Shown one piece after another: positions 44,392 to 53,605 of a DNA stretch of 64,000 nt. Position 1 is the stretch's first letter; every line of letters begins with the position of its first letter. The stretch comes from Corallincola platygyrae (GTDB lineage Bacteria > Pseudomonadota > Gammaproteobacteria > Enterobacterales > Neiellaceae): the NCBI RefSeq assembly GCF_039544265.1, contig NZ_BAABLI010000014.1, forward strand, positions 277,581-341,580. Direction: 5' to 3'. Made by a program: the position numbers and the translations under genes. The notes beneath the pieces were generated by a model, which was given only the letters and a program-made list of their open reading frames with translations, was not told where the DNA came from and did not search any database.

Positions 44392-45750
44392 TTACTTAAC
44401 AGCGGCTCTCGCTGCCTTCACGTGATCAACGATAAGGAATGCAAGCTCCAATGCCTGGTCTGCATTTAAGCGCGGATCACAGTAGGTGTGGTAGCGCTCT
44501 GCCAAGTCATGATCGGTGATCTGGAATGCACCACCGGTACACTCGGTCACGTTACGGCCCGTCATTTCGAAATGCACACCGCCTGCCACAGAACCTTCCG
44601 CGCCGTGGATCTCAAAGAAGCTTTGCACCTCTTTCAGAACATCTTCTACGCGGCGAGTTTTGTAACCCGTGGACGACTTGATGGTATTGCCATGCATAGG
44701 ATCACAGCTCCACACAACGTTGCGCCCTTCTTTCTCAACCGCACGGATCAGTTGAGGCAGGTGCGCTTCGACGTTGCCCGCGCCCATACGAACGATCAGG
44801 TTCAAACGACCCTCTTCGTTATCTGGGTTGATAATGTCGATATTGCGCAACAGGTCATCGATCTTGGTCGAAGGACCGGCTTTTAATCCGATAGGGTTGT
44901 TAATGCCACGACAGAACTCTAAGTGGGCGTGATCTGGTTGGCGGGTACGGTCACCGATCCACAGCATGTGCGCCGCACAATCGTACCATTCACCCGTCAG
45001 GTGATCTTTGCGAGTCAACGCCTGCTCATAAGGCAACAACAGTGCTTCATGAGAGGTATATAGGGTAGTTTCGTGGATCTGCGGAGTCGTTTTTGAGTTA
45101 ATGCCGCAAGCAGCCATAAACTCAAGGGACTCATCAATACGATTTGCCAGGTTTTGGTAACGATCACCCAGTGGACTCTTTTCAATAAAGTCCAAATTCC
45201 AGCGATGAACCTGATTAAGATCGGCCAAGCCACCCTGCGCAAAAGCACGCAGCAGGTTCAATGTAGAAGTAGACTGCTGATACGCTTTCAGCATCCGCTC
45301 TGGATCTGGTACACGGGACGCTTCTGTGAAGGCAATATCGTTAATGATATCGCCGCGGTAGCTGGGAAGCGTCACGCCATCAATCGTCTCATCGTCTGCC
45401 GAACGTGGTTTAGCAAACTGACCTGCAATTCGACCAATCTTAACGACGGGGCTCTTCGCGCCAAACGTTAAAACCACAGCCATCTGCAGTAGTACTTTAA
45501 AGGTATCGCGAATATGGCTGGTTCTAAACTCAGCAAAACTTTCAGCGCAATCGCCCCCCTGCAGCAAAAACGCTTCACCACGACCTACGCGTGCAAGGTC
45601 GGCTTTAAGTGCGCGGGCTTCACCGGCAAACACCAACGGAGGTTGATTAGCCAGGGTTTCTTCTACACGCGCCAATGCGTCAGCATCAGGATACTTTGGC
45701 ATCTGTTTGGCTGGCTTAGAGCGCCAGCTATCAGGGGTCCACTGAGTCAT
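44392..45750 (-). CDS. Class II 3-deoxy-7-phosphoheptulonate synthase
   Basis: 452-residue plant/Pseudomonas-type DAHP synthase, joining phosphoenolpyruvate and erythrose 4-phosphate at the entry to the shikimate pathway. It starts MTQWTPDSWRSKPAKQMP, like Pseudomonas class II enzymes; GEAFLLQGGDCAESFAEF carries the metal-binding Cys, and WSCDPMHGNTI is conserved. The start is the ATG at 45750 with GGAACAAGAG upstream; an in-frame start at 45783 would add 11 residues. Monocistronic. Confidence 0.95.
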   Translation of the reverse strand: MTQWTPDSWRSKPAKQMPKYPDADALARVEETLANQPPLVFAGEARALKADLARVGRGEAFLLQGGDCAESFAEFRTSHIRDTFKVLLQMAVVLTFGAKSPVVKIGRIAGQFAKPRSADDETIDGVTLPSYRGDIINDIAFTEASRVPDPERMLKAYQQSTSTLNLLRAFAQGGLADLNQVHRWNLDFIEKSPLGDRYQNLANRIDESLEFMAACGINSKTTPQIHETTLYTSHEALLLPYEQALTRKDHLTGEWYDCAAHMLWIGDRTRQPDHAHLEFCRGINNPIGLKAGPSTKIDDLLRNIDIINPDNEEGRLNLIVRMGAGNVEAHLPQLIRAVEKEGRNVVWSCDPMHGNTIKSSTGYKTRRVEDVLKEVQSFFEIHGAEGSVAGGVHFEMTGRNVTECTGGAFQITDHDLAERYHTYCDPRLNADQALELAFLIVDHVKAARAAVK

Positions 45751-45948
45751 CTCTTGTTCCACAAAATTCGTTTGGCCGAGCATTATAGAGCCAGGGCAAA
45801 CAGGATGTCAGCCTTCCAGCGTAATTTATCCTTTAGTAGTCTTTTCTTTTTCAATCGACTGATTTTTAAGTAAGTTAACGCTTAAACATCTGGTTATTTT
45901 TTAACCACGCTTGCATATTTTTGTGACCCATGTATCATTGCGCCGGCT

Positions 45949-46026
45949 TCTCACAGGAAATATCGTGAGATAGCGCAACGTTTTGAGGTCGTAGCGCCTG
46001 TTTTCGCCCGTGAGTTCATGGCGAAA
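45949..46026 (+). promoter_or_regulatory. Structured leader of the DEAD-box helicase gene
   Basis: The 393-bp gap before the helicase gene holds no convincing gene. It has hairpins TCTCAC (45949-45954) with GTGAGA (45965-45970) and TTTCGCC (46002-46008) with GGCGAAA (46020-46026). E. coli deaD likewise has a long regulated leader, so this may be a cold- or autoregulated 5' UTR. Confidence 0.4.
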
Positions 46027-46143
46027 CCAACATCTTCAGGGCTGTCACCTCTATTTAGTGATTTGCATGTGCCGCGCTTGTAGCACCGTGATAAACGGGT
46101 TGCGAGATGAACGCCGCGCCGCCTGCCCAATGAAGAATGTGAA

Positions 46144-47898
46144 ATGTCAGAAGTTGAAACTCTTGACAGCGGCTTCGCTGTACTTAATCTTCCCGAAAAC
46201 CTTCAAGCTGCTATCGACGATCTTGGCTTTACTCAGCCTACGCCGATCCAGTTAGACTCTATTCCTCATCTGCTTGAAGGCCGCGATCTGTTGGGCGAAG
46301 CCCAGACAGGTACTGGTAAAACTGCTGCGTTTGGTCTGCCAGCGCTTGCTCATATCGATCTTAACATCCGCCAGCCTCAGCTAATGGTGTTGGCACCAAC
46401 GCGTGAACTCGCAATTCAGGTTGCTGAAGCCCTTGAGAGCTTCGGTAAACGTATGCGTGGTCTGCGCATTGCCACTGTTTATGGCGGTCAATCTTACGGT
46501 CCTCAGCTGGCTGAACTAGAGCGCGGCCCTCAGGTAATTGTTGCAACCCCAGGTCGCTTGATGGACCACATCCGTCGCGGTCGCATCAAGTTCGATGCCC
46601 TTAAGACACTGGTTCTCGACGAAGCAGACGAAATGCTCAACATGGGCTTCCTGGAAGACGTCGAGTGGATCATGGGTCACGTGCCTGATAACACTCAGAT
46701 GGCACTGTTCTCAGCAACCATGCCTCCAGCGATCAAGAAAATCACCGATCGCTTCCTGAAAGATCCGGCACACATCAAAATTGCTCCTGAAGAGCGTAAG
46801 AAGGCGAATATCCGCCAGCGCGCTTGGGAAGTACGTGGTATCAACAAGCTAACTGCCCTTGAGCGTTTAGCCGAAACCGTTGAGTACGACGCGATGATTG
46901 TATTCGTACGTACCCGTAATGACACCGTCGAGCTGGCTGAGCGTTTGGAATCACAAGGTTTCAAAGCGTCTGCACTGAACGGTGATATGAACCAGCAGAT
47001 GCGTGAGCGCACTGTAAACCAGTTAAAAGAAGGCAAGATCAATATTCTTGTTGCAACTGACGTTGTTGCACGTGGCTTGGATGTACCTCGCATCTCTCAC
47101 GTACTCAACTTCGACCTGCCAGATGACCATGAATCATACGTCCACCGAATTGGTCGTACTGGCCGTGCTGGTCGCAGCGGTGAAGCGATTTTGTTTGTTC
47201 GTCCACGCGAGCGTTACTTGCTGCGCCACTACATGCGTGCAACAGGTGGTGACATCGAACAGATGGAACTGCCTTCGCCAGCAGAGCTTGGTGCACACCG
47301 CCAAATTAAGTGTCGCGAAGAGTTGACCAAGCTGGTAGATAACCCAAATCTTGAGCCGATGCGCGAAATGCTGAATCAGATGGCTGAGCAGTCAGAAACC
47401 AGCGTGCTGGACCTGGCAGCCGCCCTGCTCTACAAGTATCAGCAGCGCCGTCCACTGCAGCCTAAGCCTGATCCTGAGCGTCCTCGTCGCGAAGGTCGTA
47501 GCTTCGACCGTAACGACAGAAATGACCGTCGTGGTGGCCGTGGTGCACGCTTCGAGCGCAATGGTCAACGTGGCGATCGCAACGGTGGTCGTGGCCGCCA
47601 GGGCCGTCGTAACGACATCGACTGGACTACCTACCGTCTGGCTGTTGGCCGTGACCACGGTGTTCAGGTGAAGGATATTGTTGGTGCTATCGCTAACGAA
47701 GCCTCTATCGACAGCGGCAACATTGGTGCTATTCGCCTGTTCGACGGCCACAGCACAGTTCAGCTGCCAAGTGGGATGCCGAAAGAAACATTTAACCAGT
47801 TAAGCCGCGCACGCGTTCGCAATAAGCCAATGGGCATCAGCGCTGACAAGGGCCCTCGCCCACGCGCTCGTCATCACGAAAATCGTGCTGACGCTTAA
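46144..47898 (+). CDS. deaD: DEAD-box RNA helicase DeaD (CsdA)
   Basis: 584-residue ATP-dependent RNA helicase. The RecA-like domains carry Q-motif TPIQLDSIP, motif I AQTGTGKTAAF, Ia PTRELAIQ, DEAD as VLDEADEML, SAT as LFSATMP, and motif VI HRIGRTGRAG. A linker rich in RGG and RND (about 440-490) precedes a DbpA-type RNA-binding domain (about 495-570: TYRLAVGRDHGVQVKDIVGAIANEA). This architecture is that of DeaD/CsdA, which works in ribosome assembly and mRNA decay, mostly in the cold. Codon use is strongly biased. Confidence 0.96.
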   Translation: MSEVETLDSGFAVLNLPENLQAAIDDLGFTQPTPIQLDSIPHLLEGRDLLGEAQTGTGKTAAFGLPALAHIDLNIRQPQLMVLAPTRELAIQVAEALESFGKRMRGLRIATVYGGQSYGPQLAELERGPQVIVATPGRLMDHIRRGRIKFDALKTLVLDEADEMLNMGFLEDVEWIMGHVPDNTQMALFSATMPPAIKKITDRFLKDPAHIKIAPEERKKANIRQRAWEVRGINKLTALERLAETVEYDAMIVFVRTRNDTVELAERLESQGFKASALNGDMNQQMRERTVNQLKEGKINILVATDVVARGLDVPRISHVLNFDLPDDHESYVHRIGRTGRAGRSGEAILFVRPRERYLLRHYMRATGGDIEQMELPSPAELGAHRQIKCREELTKLVDNPNLEPMREMLNQMAEQSETSVLDLAAALLYKYQQRRPLQPKPDPERPRREGRSFDRNDRNDRRGGRGARFERNGQRGDRNGGRGRQGRRNDIDWTTYRLAVGRDHGVQVKDIVGAIANEASIDSGNIGAIRLFDGHSTVQLPSGMPKETFNQLSRARVRNKPMGISADKGPRPRARHHENRADA

Positions 47899-47920
47899 CA
47901 AGCGTTAACTAAAAAGCTAT

Positions 47921-47953
47921 AACGCCGCAGTCGTATTCGATTGCGGCGTTTTT
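47921..47953 (+). terminator. Terminator of deaD
   Basis: Stem AACGCCGCA / TGCGGCGTT around a 12-nt loop followed by TTTGTTT. Confidence 0.92.
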
Positions 47954-47978
47954 GTTTCTGACCTAGGGGCTTTGTTGG

Positions 47979-48875
47979 ATGTTTATGTTTGGTGGTGAGT
48001 TAGCTGCACTCTCCGCAGCGCTGTTCTGGGCCATCGCCACATGGATCTACAGTCAAAGCACACAGCGCTTTGGCGCCATGCCGCTCAACGTTATCAAAGG
48101 GGCCATTGCCGGCGCCCTGCTACTCATCTCCCTGACCTTCTTTGGCTGGCAGCAAGGCGCGCCTTCCGGGCATGCCTGGACCTGGCTTATCGTCAGCGGC
48201 ATTGTCGGCATAGCGATTGGCGACACCGCATACTTTGCCGCATTAAGACGAATCGGACCAAGAAAAACACTCTTACTTGAAGCGTTAGCACCACCACTGA
48301 CGGGTGTACTTGCCCTGCTAATTTTAAACGAGGCGCTGTCATGGCAAGCCGCTTTGGGTATCTTGATCGCGCTAGCGGGCATCATTTACGTACTTCGACA
48401 GCAATCAGATAATCAACAAGAGCCGCTAATGACCTCAAGCGGGCTCGGGTTTGGTGTGCTTGCCGCTGTTTGTCAGGCAACCGGAGTATTGATGTCTCAC
48501 TACGCGCTGGTGGATGCGGAAGTCTCTCCCCTTTGGGGGGCATTCGTCAGGCTGAGCGCAGGCACCGGTGTGATACTACTGTTAGTTGTATTGCGTAAGG
48601 AATTAAGTCAAAGCCTCATCAAGCCTTTGTTTAAGCTGTCGACAAAAAACGCGGCTGTACTTTTCTTCGCTATTTTTACCGGCACGTTTCTGGCCATCTG
48701 GTTGCAACAGGTGTCACTTAAGTACGCTGATGCTGCTGTCGCACAAACACTGATGGCGACCAGTCCACTATTCGCATTACCCATCGCCTTGATAAGAGGC
48801 CAACGGCTAACATGGCGAATTTGGGCTGGCACCCTGTTCGCTTTTGTCGGTGTTTGCTTGCTTATTTTCGGCTAG
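47979..48875 (+). CDS. EamA/DMT family transporter
   Basis: 298-residue inner-membrane protein with ten predicted helices in two EamA halves (about 1-138 and 152-298). Repeated features are LFWAIATWIYSQ and GIAIGDTAYFAALRRIGP in the first half and AVAQTLMATSPLFALPIALIRGQRLTWR in the second. Drug/metabolite exporter family; substrate unknown. Starts 26 bp after the deaD terminator. Confidence 0.9.
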   Translation: MFMFGGELAALSAALFWAIATWIYSQSTQRFGAMPLNVIKGAIAGALLLISLTFFGWQQGAPSGHAWTWLIVSGIVGIAIGDTAYFAALRRIGPRKTLLLEALAPPLTGVLALLILNEALSWQAALGILIALAGIIYVLRQQSDNQQEPLMTSSGLGFGVLAAVCQATGVLMSHYALVDAEVSPLWGAFVRLSAGTGVILLLVVLRKELSQSLIKPLFKLSTKNAAVLFFAIFTGTFLAIWLQQVSLKYADAAVAQTLMATSPLFALPIALIRGQRLTWRIWAGTLFAFVGVCLLIFG

Positions 48876-48906
48876 CAGCGGCAAACAATAATCGCCCAAC
48901 CTCAAA

Positions 48907-50403
48907 TCAAGCTAACTTTAACGGCTGCATTGGACCTGCCTGATGCACAGCGATACATAGGCTTTGATAAAGCTTCAGGTAAGCATCCACCACTCGTTGC
49001 CAATCAAGGTCGATCGACATGCCGTTGCGGCGTAATAGCTGCAGTAACATTTCATCGTAGTGATAATGATGAACCACCAAAGCCAATAACTCTTTTAGCA
49101 CGTCACTGTCAGCTTCACTGAATTGATACCCCGTCGCCCATGCACGATTCGAGGTGATGCTGTCCAAACCAGCAATACTGTCTTTAAGACCACCGACGGC
49201 ATGAACCACAGGTACCGTACCAAACCGCATGGCATAGAGCTGGCTCAGTCCACATGGTTCGAACAGCGACGGCATCAACAGATAGTCACTGGCAGCCATC
49301 ACGCTATGGGTACCATCTCGGCTGAAATCTGACAGGTAGCAGAAATGCTGAGGGTACATAGCTGCCAAACGATTTAGCTGTTCAACGTAATCAGGCTCAC
49401 CATGGCCCATCACCACACACCTGAGGATCCCGCTGGCCAGCAAAGGCTCTATGGCGGGTAACATAAGAGAGAATCCTTTCTGTTGTGCAACACGGCCAAT
49501 GGAGCAAAACAGAGGAAGATCATGATCAGTAGACCAGCCCAATCTTTCCAACAACGCCTGCTTGCACAATCTTTTTCCTGACATATCCCCCTTCGAGTAA
49601 TTGGCAGGTAAAGCAGAATCTTTAGAAGGGTCCCATTCGGACAAATCCACCCCGTTCAAAACACCGGAGAAGTCATCCCGACGCTGACAAAAAACGGGGG
49701 CCAACCCATGCCCCCGTTCGTTCGTCATTAGTTCATCGCGATAGCTAGGTGACACAGTCACAATGCTATCAGCAAGCGACACACCCACCTTAAGCAGGTT
49801 GATACACCCCATATCTTCAAACAACTGTGGCACCATAAATTTTGGGTGGATCCCAAGCGCCTGATGCCAGCCACCATCAAAACGCCCCTGGTAAGCACCA
49901 TTATGAATGGTCAGTACTGTTCGGGTTCTCGCAAACAGCGGTTCGTGAGCAAAGTGCTCCCGGCGATAAAAAGGCACCAACGCCCCCTGCCAGTCACTGC
50001 AATGTAAAATATCTGGCTGCCAGGCCAACGCTATCGCAAGATCAAATGCTGCATGTGAAAGTAGCGCAAACCGAAGCGGATTATCACCATAGGCCCCGCT
50101 TGCATCATCATAGATACCCTCACGCCCATACAAAGCCTGGTACTCAATGAGGTAGAGAAGCACTCCTTTATAAGCCACTTCGTGGGCAAGACAATGGAAT
50201 GATTGCCAACAGCTCAGCTGTACTTCCAGCGGTATACTTCGTTCAATTTTCAGGGTTCCCTGCAGCTTGCCGTAGTATGGCATCACCACACGAACATCCT
50301 GTCCTTCCTTACGCATTTGCTGCGTAAATGCCGCACTAAAATCCGATAGCCCGCCAACCTTCACCAGTCCTTCATACTCAGGTGTCACAAATAAAACTCG
50401 CAC
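48907..50403 (-). CDS. glgA: Glycogen synthase (ADP-glucose type)
   Basis: 498-residue GT5 glycosyltransferase extending alpha-1,4-glucan from ADP-glucose. The N-terminal ADP-glucose motif is KVGGLSDF (residues 15-22). SLFEPCGLSQLYAMRFGTVPVVHAVGGLKDS is the GT-B donor-site block with its catalytic Glu. The start is GTG at 50403 after TTTTGGGGGC. Other glycogen genes (glgB, glgC, glgP) are not nearby, so it stands alone. It is convergent with the EamA gene. Confidence 0.95.
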   Translation of the reverse strand: MRVLFVTPEYEGLVKVGGLSDFSAAFTQQMRKEGQDVRVVMPYYGKLQGTLKIERSIPLEVQLSCWQSFHCLAHEVAYKGVLLYLIEYQALYGREGIYDDASGAYGDNPLRFALLSHAAFDLAIALAWQPDILHCSDWQGALVPFYRREHFAHEPLFARTRTVLTIHNGAYQGRFDGGWHQALGIHPKFMVPQLFEDMGCINLLKVGVSLADSIVTVSPSYRDELMTNERGHGLAPVFCQRRDDFSGVLNGVDLSEWDPSKDSALPANYSKGDMSGKRLCKQALLERLGWSTDHDLPLFCSIGRVAQQKGFSLMLPAIEPLLASGILRCVVMGHGEPDYVEQLNRLAAMYPQHFCYLSDFSRDGTHSVMAASDYLLMPSLFEPCGLSQLYAMRFGTVPVVHAVGGLKDSIAGLDSITSNRAWATGYQFSEADSDVLKELLALVVHHYHYDEMLLQLLRRNGMSIDLDWQRVVDAYLKLYQSLCIAVHQAGPMQPLKLA

Positions 50404-50533
50404 AACGCCCCCAAAAGATTGAGTAATTACTCTACCTATTTAAAGCTAATAGAGATCGTCAGTTTTTCCAGCGCAAATAAATATTTAGGACTCTATACTT
50501 AGTATTAAATCTTATAAGGACTCGTCACCACTG

Positions 50534-52717
50534 ATGCGGTTAGTCTGCCTGTGCTACCTACTTTTCCTCGCTATCAGCTTCTCCCACGCTGAAGAACTTG
50601 CACCTTCCACCAGCGTCGATAAAGCAACCCTACTCACAGACGACGAAAAGCAATTCCTGGCGCGTTTAGATAAGATCACATTCACCACCATCAGGCATGA
50701 CTATCGTCCCTATATTTTCTTCGAAGATGGCTTTCACGGTTACCTTCCCGACGTCCTGGCGCTTGTTAGTGAAAGGTTAGACAAACCCATCGAGATCCAG
50801 TTAACACCAACTGTCAGCCAAGCGTTATGGGAGTTTGATAGAGGGAATACACATGGACTGATGCCAGTAGCAATGCGGCGCATTGAGCCTGAACTGGGTT
50901 TTGCCAGCTCTCCGCTGATGACAGAACGGCTCGTTGCACTTGTTCACGCCAGTATTGCTGAAAACGTCGACGTATTGAGGATCACCAATGCACGAGTGGG
51001 TGTGGTCGGCCGCCTGACCTTTAGCGCCTGGTTTTTGGATAAACTAAAAGAAAGAGCGATTAACCGTATCCAATTCAGTTCTCACGCTCAGATGCTCGAT
51101 GCCTTGGATGAGCGGCGAATTGACGCAGCCATTGCCAGTGAAGAAGTTCTGCGTCATGCCATCACACTGAACCGACACACAGGATTCAAGATCATCCCGA
51201 TACAACGCGAATCAACCTTGTTTAAATCCAGCACTGTTATTAATCAAGACTCACCAGAGCTTCTGTCAGCATTTAATAAAGCCCTCGCCGACATACCAGC
51301 GGAAACGCTCATTGCACTGGAAAAAAAATGGCTGGTTGAACACGCCTTAGCGGCATCAAAAGCGCTTTCCGACAAGCAGGTAGCGAGCCTATCCAAATAT
51401 GACAAGTTAACCTATTGCGTCGATCCAGACTGGAAGCCCTTGGAGTGGCTCCAAAATGGCAAACTTGCTGGACTAAGCGGTGATTTAGTAGAAATGCTGC
51501 AACAAAGAATCCCACTGCCATTTGAACTACATCCAACGGAGAGCTGGCAGCAAACGCTTGCGGCAATAGCTCATGGCGATTGTGATTTTATCCCGCTCGC
51601 GGCGCGTACCCGCGAGCGGGAGGATTTGATGGAATTTACCCGACATCATTTACGCACCCCCATAGTCATTATTACCAAGTCTTCAAAACAATATATTGCC
51701 GATGCTGATTCGCTTGGCTCTGCCGCACTGGGCATGATAAGCGGTTACGCCTATGGCGATTTAATTAGCTTTAACTATCCAAAAGTAAATTTGGTGTCCT
51801 TCAACTCATTTAAAGAAGCACATAAAGCGATGAGCAAAGGGGAAATTGAGGGGTTTGTTGATAATCACATTGTCGCATCCTATCACCTCAATACAGGCGA
51901 CTACCCAGGTTATAAGATTGGTGGCCAACTCAACATGCCACTATTTCTCTCCATCGCCACAAGCAAACACAAGCCAGAACTTAACGGCGTTTTTGATAGT
52001 GCGTTGTCTGATATTTCTGCACAAGACAAGCGCGCGCTGATTAGCAAATGGACAACAGTGGAGATCAGAAAGAGTCTGGATACAAAGTTGATAGTGAGGA
52101 TCGTTGCTGGCGCCTTGGTGGTGCTCATTATCTTCATCCTCTGGAATTACAAGCTTCGTCGGCTCAACAATACCATCACCGCCGCCCATGCTGAGCTCAG
52201 ACTAACCCATGACAAACTCGAAAAGATGGCGGTTACCGACGCCTTAACACAAGTCGGCAACCGAGCATTCCTGGACAATACGCTTGAAAAGGAAATAGAA
52301 CGCAGCTTGCGATATCAGCAACCTCTTTGCGTTTTGTTGCTGGACATAGACCACTTCAAGCAGGTCAACGACACATACGGCCATCAAGTAGGGGATGCCG
52401 TTCTTGTTGAGGTAGCTCGCCGACTCAAATCAAATACCCGCAAGTCCGATACCGTTGGCCGCTGGGGTGGCGAGGAGTTCCTTATTGTTTGTCCGCAGAT
52501 TGAGATGGACTCAGCCATGCGTCTGGCAGAAAAATTGAGAAAGAGCATCGAAGAAACACCATTTGACGCAGCTGGCAAGCAAACCACGAGCATAGGTGTA
52601 GCCATGCTGAATGACGAGGTTAAACCTGAGCCTATGATTAAGCGAGTTGATGATGCGCTGTATCAAGCCAAACGTTCAGGAAGAAATCGGGTGGTAAAAG
52701 CAAGCCCAATGAGCTGA
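50534..52717 (+). CDS. Diguanylate cyclase with two periplasmic substrate-binding domains
   Basis: 727-residue membrane sensor. A signal peptide (about 1-19, SFSHAEE) leads to two SBP_bac_3 domains (about 45-270 and 290-510; the second starts KLTYCVDPDWKPLEW). One membrane helix follows (about 520-540), then a short coiled coil and a GGDEF domain (TDALTQVGNRAFLD; active site RWGGEEF at about 645-649). An RxxD inhibitory site (RKSD) precedes it at the right spacing, so product inhibition by c-di-GMP is expected. The paired domains suggest sensing of an amino acid or similar small solute. Confidence 0.93.
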   Translation: MRLVCLCYLLFLAISFSHAEELAPSTSVDKATLLTDDEKQFLARLDKITFTTIRHDYRPYIFFEDGFHGYLPDVLALVSERLDKPIEIQLTPTVSQALWEFDRGNTHGLMPVAMRRIEPELGFASSPLMTERLVALVHASIAENVDVLRITNARVGVVGRLTFSAWFLDKLKERAINRIQFSSHAQMLDALDERRIDAAIASEEVLRHAITLNRHTGFKIIPIQRESTLFKSSTVINQDSPELLSAFNKALADIPAETLIALEKKWLVEHALAASKALSDKQVASLSKYDKLTYCVDPDWKPLEWLQNGKLAGLSGDLVEMLQQRIPLPFELHPTESWQQTLAAIAHGDCDFIPLAARTREREDLMEFTRHHLRTPIVIITKSSKQYIADADSLGSAALGMISGYAYGDLISFNYPKVNLVSFNSFKEAHKAMSKGEIEGFVDNHIVASYHLNTGDYPGYKIGGQLNMPLFLSIATSKHKPELNGVFDSALSDISAQDKRALISKWTTVEIRKSLDTKLIVRIVAGALVVLIIFILWNYKLRRLNNTITAAHAELRLTHDKLEKMAVTDALTQVGNRAFLDNTLEKEIERSLRYQQPLCVLLLDIDHFKQVNDTYGHQVGDAVLVEVARRLKSNTRKSDTVGRWGGEEFLIVCPQIEMDSAMRLAEKLRKSIEETPFDAAGKQTTSIGVAMLNDEVKPEPMIKRVDDALYQAKRSGRNRVVKASPMS

Positions 52718-52733
52718 ACGACTCAATGGGCTT
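52702..52733 (+). terminator. Hairpin at the 3' end of the SBP-GGDEF gene
   Basis: AAGCCCAATGAG (inside the coding end) pairs with CTCAATGGGCTT with one mismatch. Only ATAACA follows, so it is at best a weak terminator or an mRNA 3'-end stabiliser. Confidence 0.5.
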
Positions 52734-52756
52734 ATAACACTTGAGGTCAATGGACG

Positions 52757-53080
52757 CTAGCCATATACAACCAGATCCTGAAGGTCCGCGATCAGGCTGC
52801 CCACCTCCCCTTTGCCATTGCTGCGAGTGCCGGGCAAATCAATCGATTTACGAAGTTCAATCAACGAATCAACCAAAGATAATCGGCTTCTGTCTACCGA
52901 GCTATCCCAATGGTGTTCATCAACCACAAATGACGCTTCGCTCAAGGCCTTAAGCGCACTCTGCCAATCCTGATTACTCTCCATCGCTTCATGGCGATGT
53001 CGCTGCAATACCTGTCGTACCACAATCTGCAACTGTTCCGTCGAGGTTACGATCTTTTCTGTTTGGTGATATGCATCCAT
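52757..53080 (-). CDS. Hypothetical small soluble protein
   Basis: 107 residues from the ATG at 53080, six bases after GGAGTCAGG; an in-frame start at 53134 is less likely. The protein is mostly helical and charged (TSTEQLQIVVRQVLQRHRHEAMESNQDWQSALKALSEA), without signal peptide or membrane segment. Convergent with the SBP-GGDEF gene. Not recognised. Confidence 0.6.
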   Translation of the reverse strand: MDAYHQTEKIVTSTEQLQIVVRQVLQRHRHEAMESNQDWQSALKALSEASFVVDEHHWDSSVDRSRLSLVDSLIELRKSIDLPGTRSNGKGEVGSLIADLQDLVVYG

Positions 53081-53548
53081 ACCTGACTCCTTCAACTCCC
53101 CGTGAAGTACCCCTAAAGATAGCCAATACGGCACGGTTCGGATCAGGCGGAAAACACCAAAATTTCACTTAGCAAAGGTGGCACGAAATATTCGCTAGAT
53201 TTGAAGGGAGGTTGCGGAAATCAGGATATGAAAAAATTTTTTTTGCGGAAAATAATGGCCATCCATGGCCGGCGTGACGTCCTTTTAGCCCCGGGGGGCA
53301 GCACCTTTGGGGGGCACTAAGTCACAAAATAAAGGTCCAGAGTAAGCAGTTATTCTTGCTATTGCTGAGCTCGATAGTAAGAGGAAAAACCAAGATGAAA
53401 TGAGAGCCGCTTCATGATTTTTAGCGCCAAAAAATGCAGCAAGTAAAAGATCATGACAATCCTGATTCAGATCAAACTGCACGTAATTTCAAAATATTAA
53501 CGCTCATTTTTTGACCTACTCCAAATATGTCACGCTTGCCACTTTAAT
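53081..53548. other. Non-coding stretch before the acyl reductase gene
   Basis: About 470 bp with no gene I can support. It has two C6 runs on the minus strand inside a GC-rich patch (53290-53320), a TGGCCATCCATGGCC palindrome-like stretch near 53260, and an A/T tract at 53230-53242. A 65-codon minus-strand frame at 53285-53482 has no ribosome site or family likeness. Probably promoter and leader sequence for the two flanking genes. Confidence 0.4.
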
Positions 53549-53563
53549 TCTGGTCGGACCAGA
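53549..53563. promoter_or_regulatory. FadR-like operator before the acyl reductase
   Basis: TCTGGTCGGACCAGA is a perfect palindrome with the CTGGTC-N-GACCAG core of enteric FadR sites. It lies 43 bp before the reductase ATG, in the expected promoter area. With the similar site at 15948-15962 it suggests acyl-CoA-responsive control. Confidence 0.6.
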
Positions 53564-53605
53564 TAATAATCAACTTATATACATTAATAGAGAAGGGATC
53601 CGACA

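Noticed and set aside
53285..53482. 65-codon minus-strand frame in the spacer before the acyl reductase
   Set aside because: Low-complexity product, no ribosome site, no recognised family; its 3' part lies in the GC-rich C-run patch.
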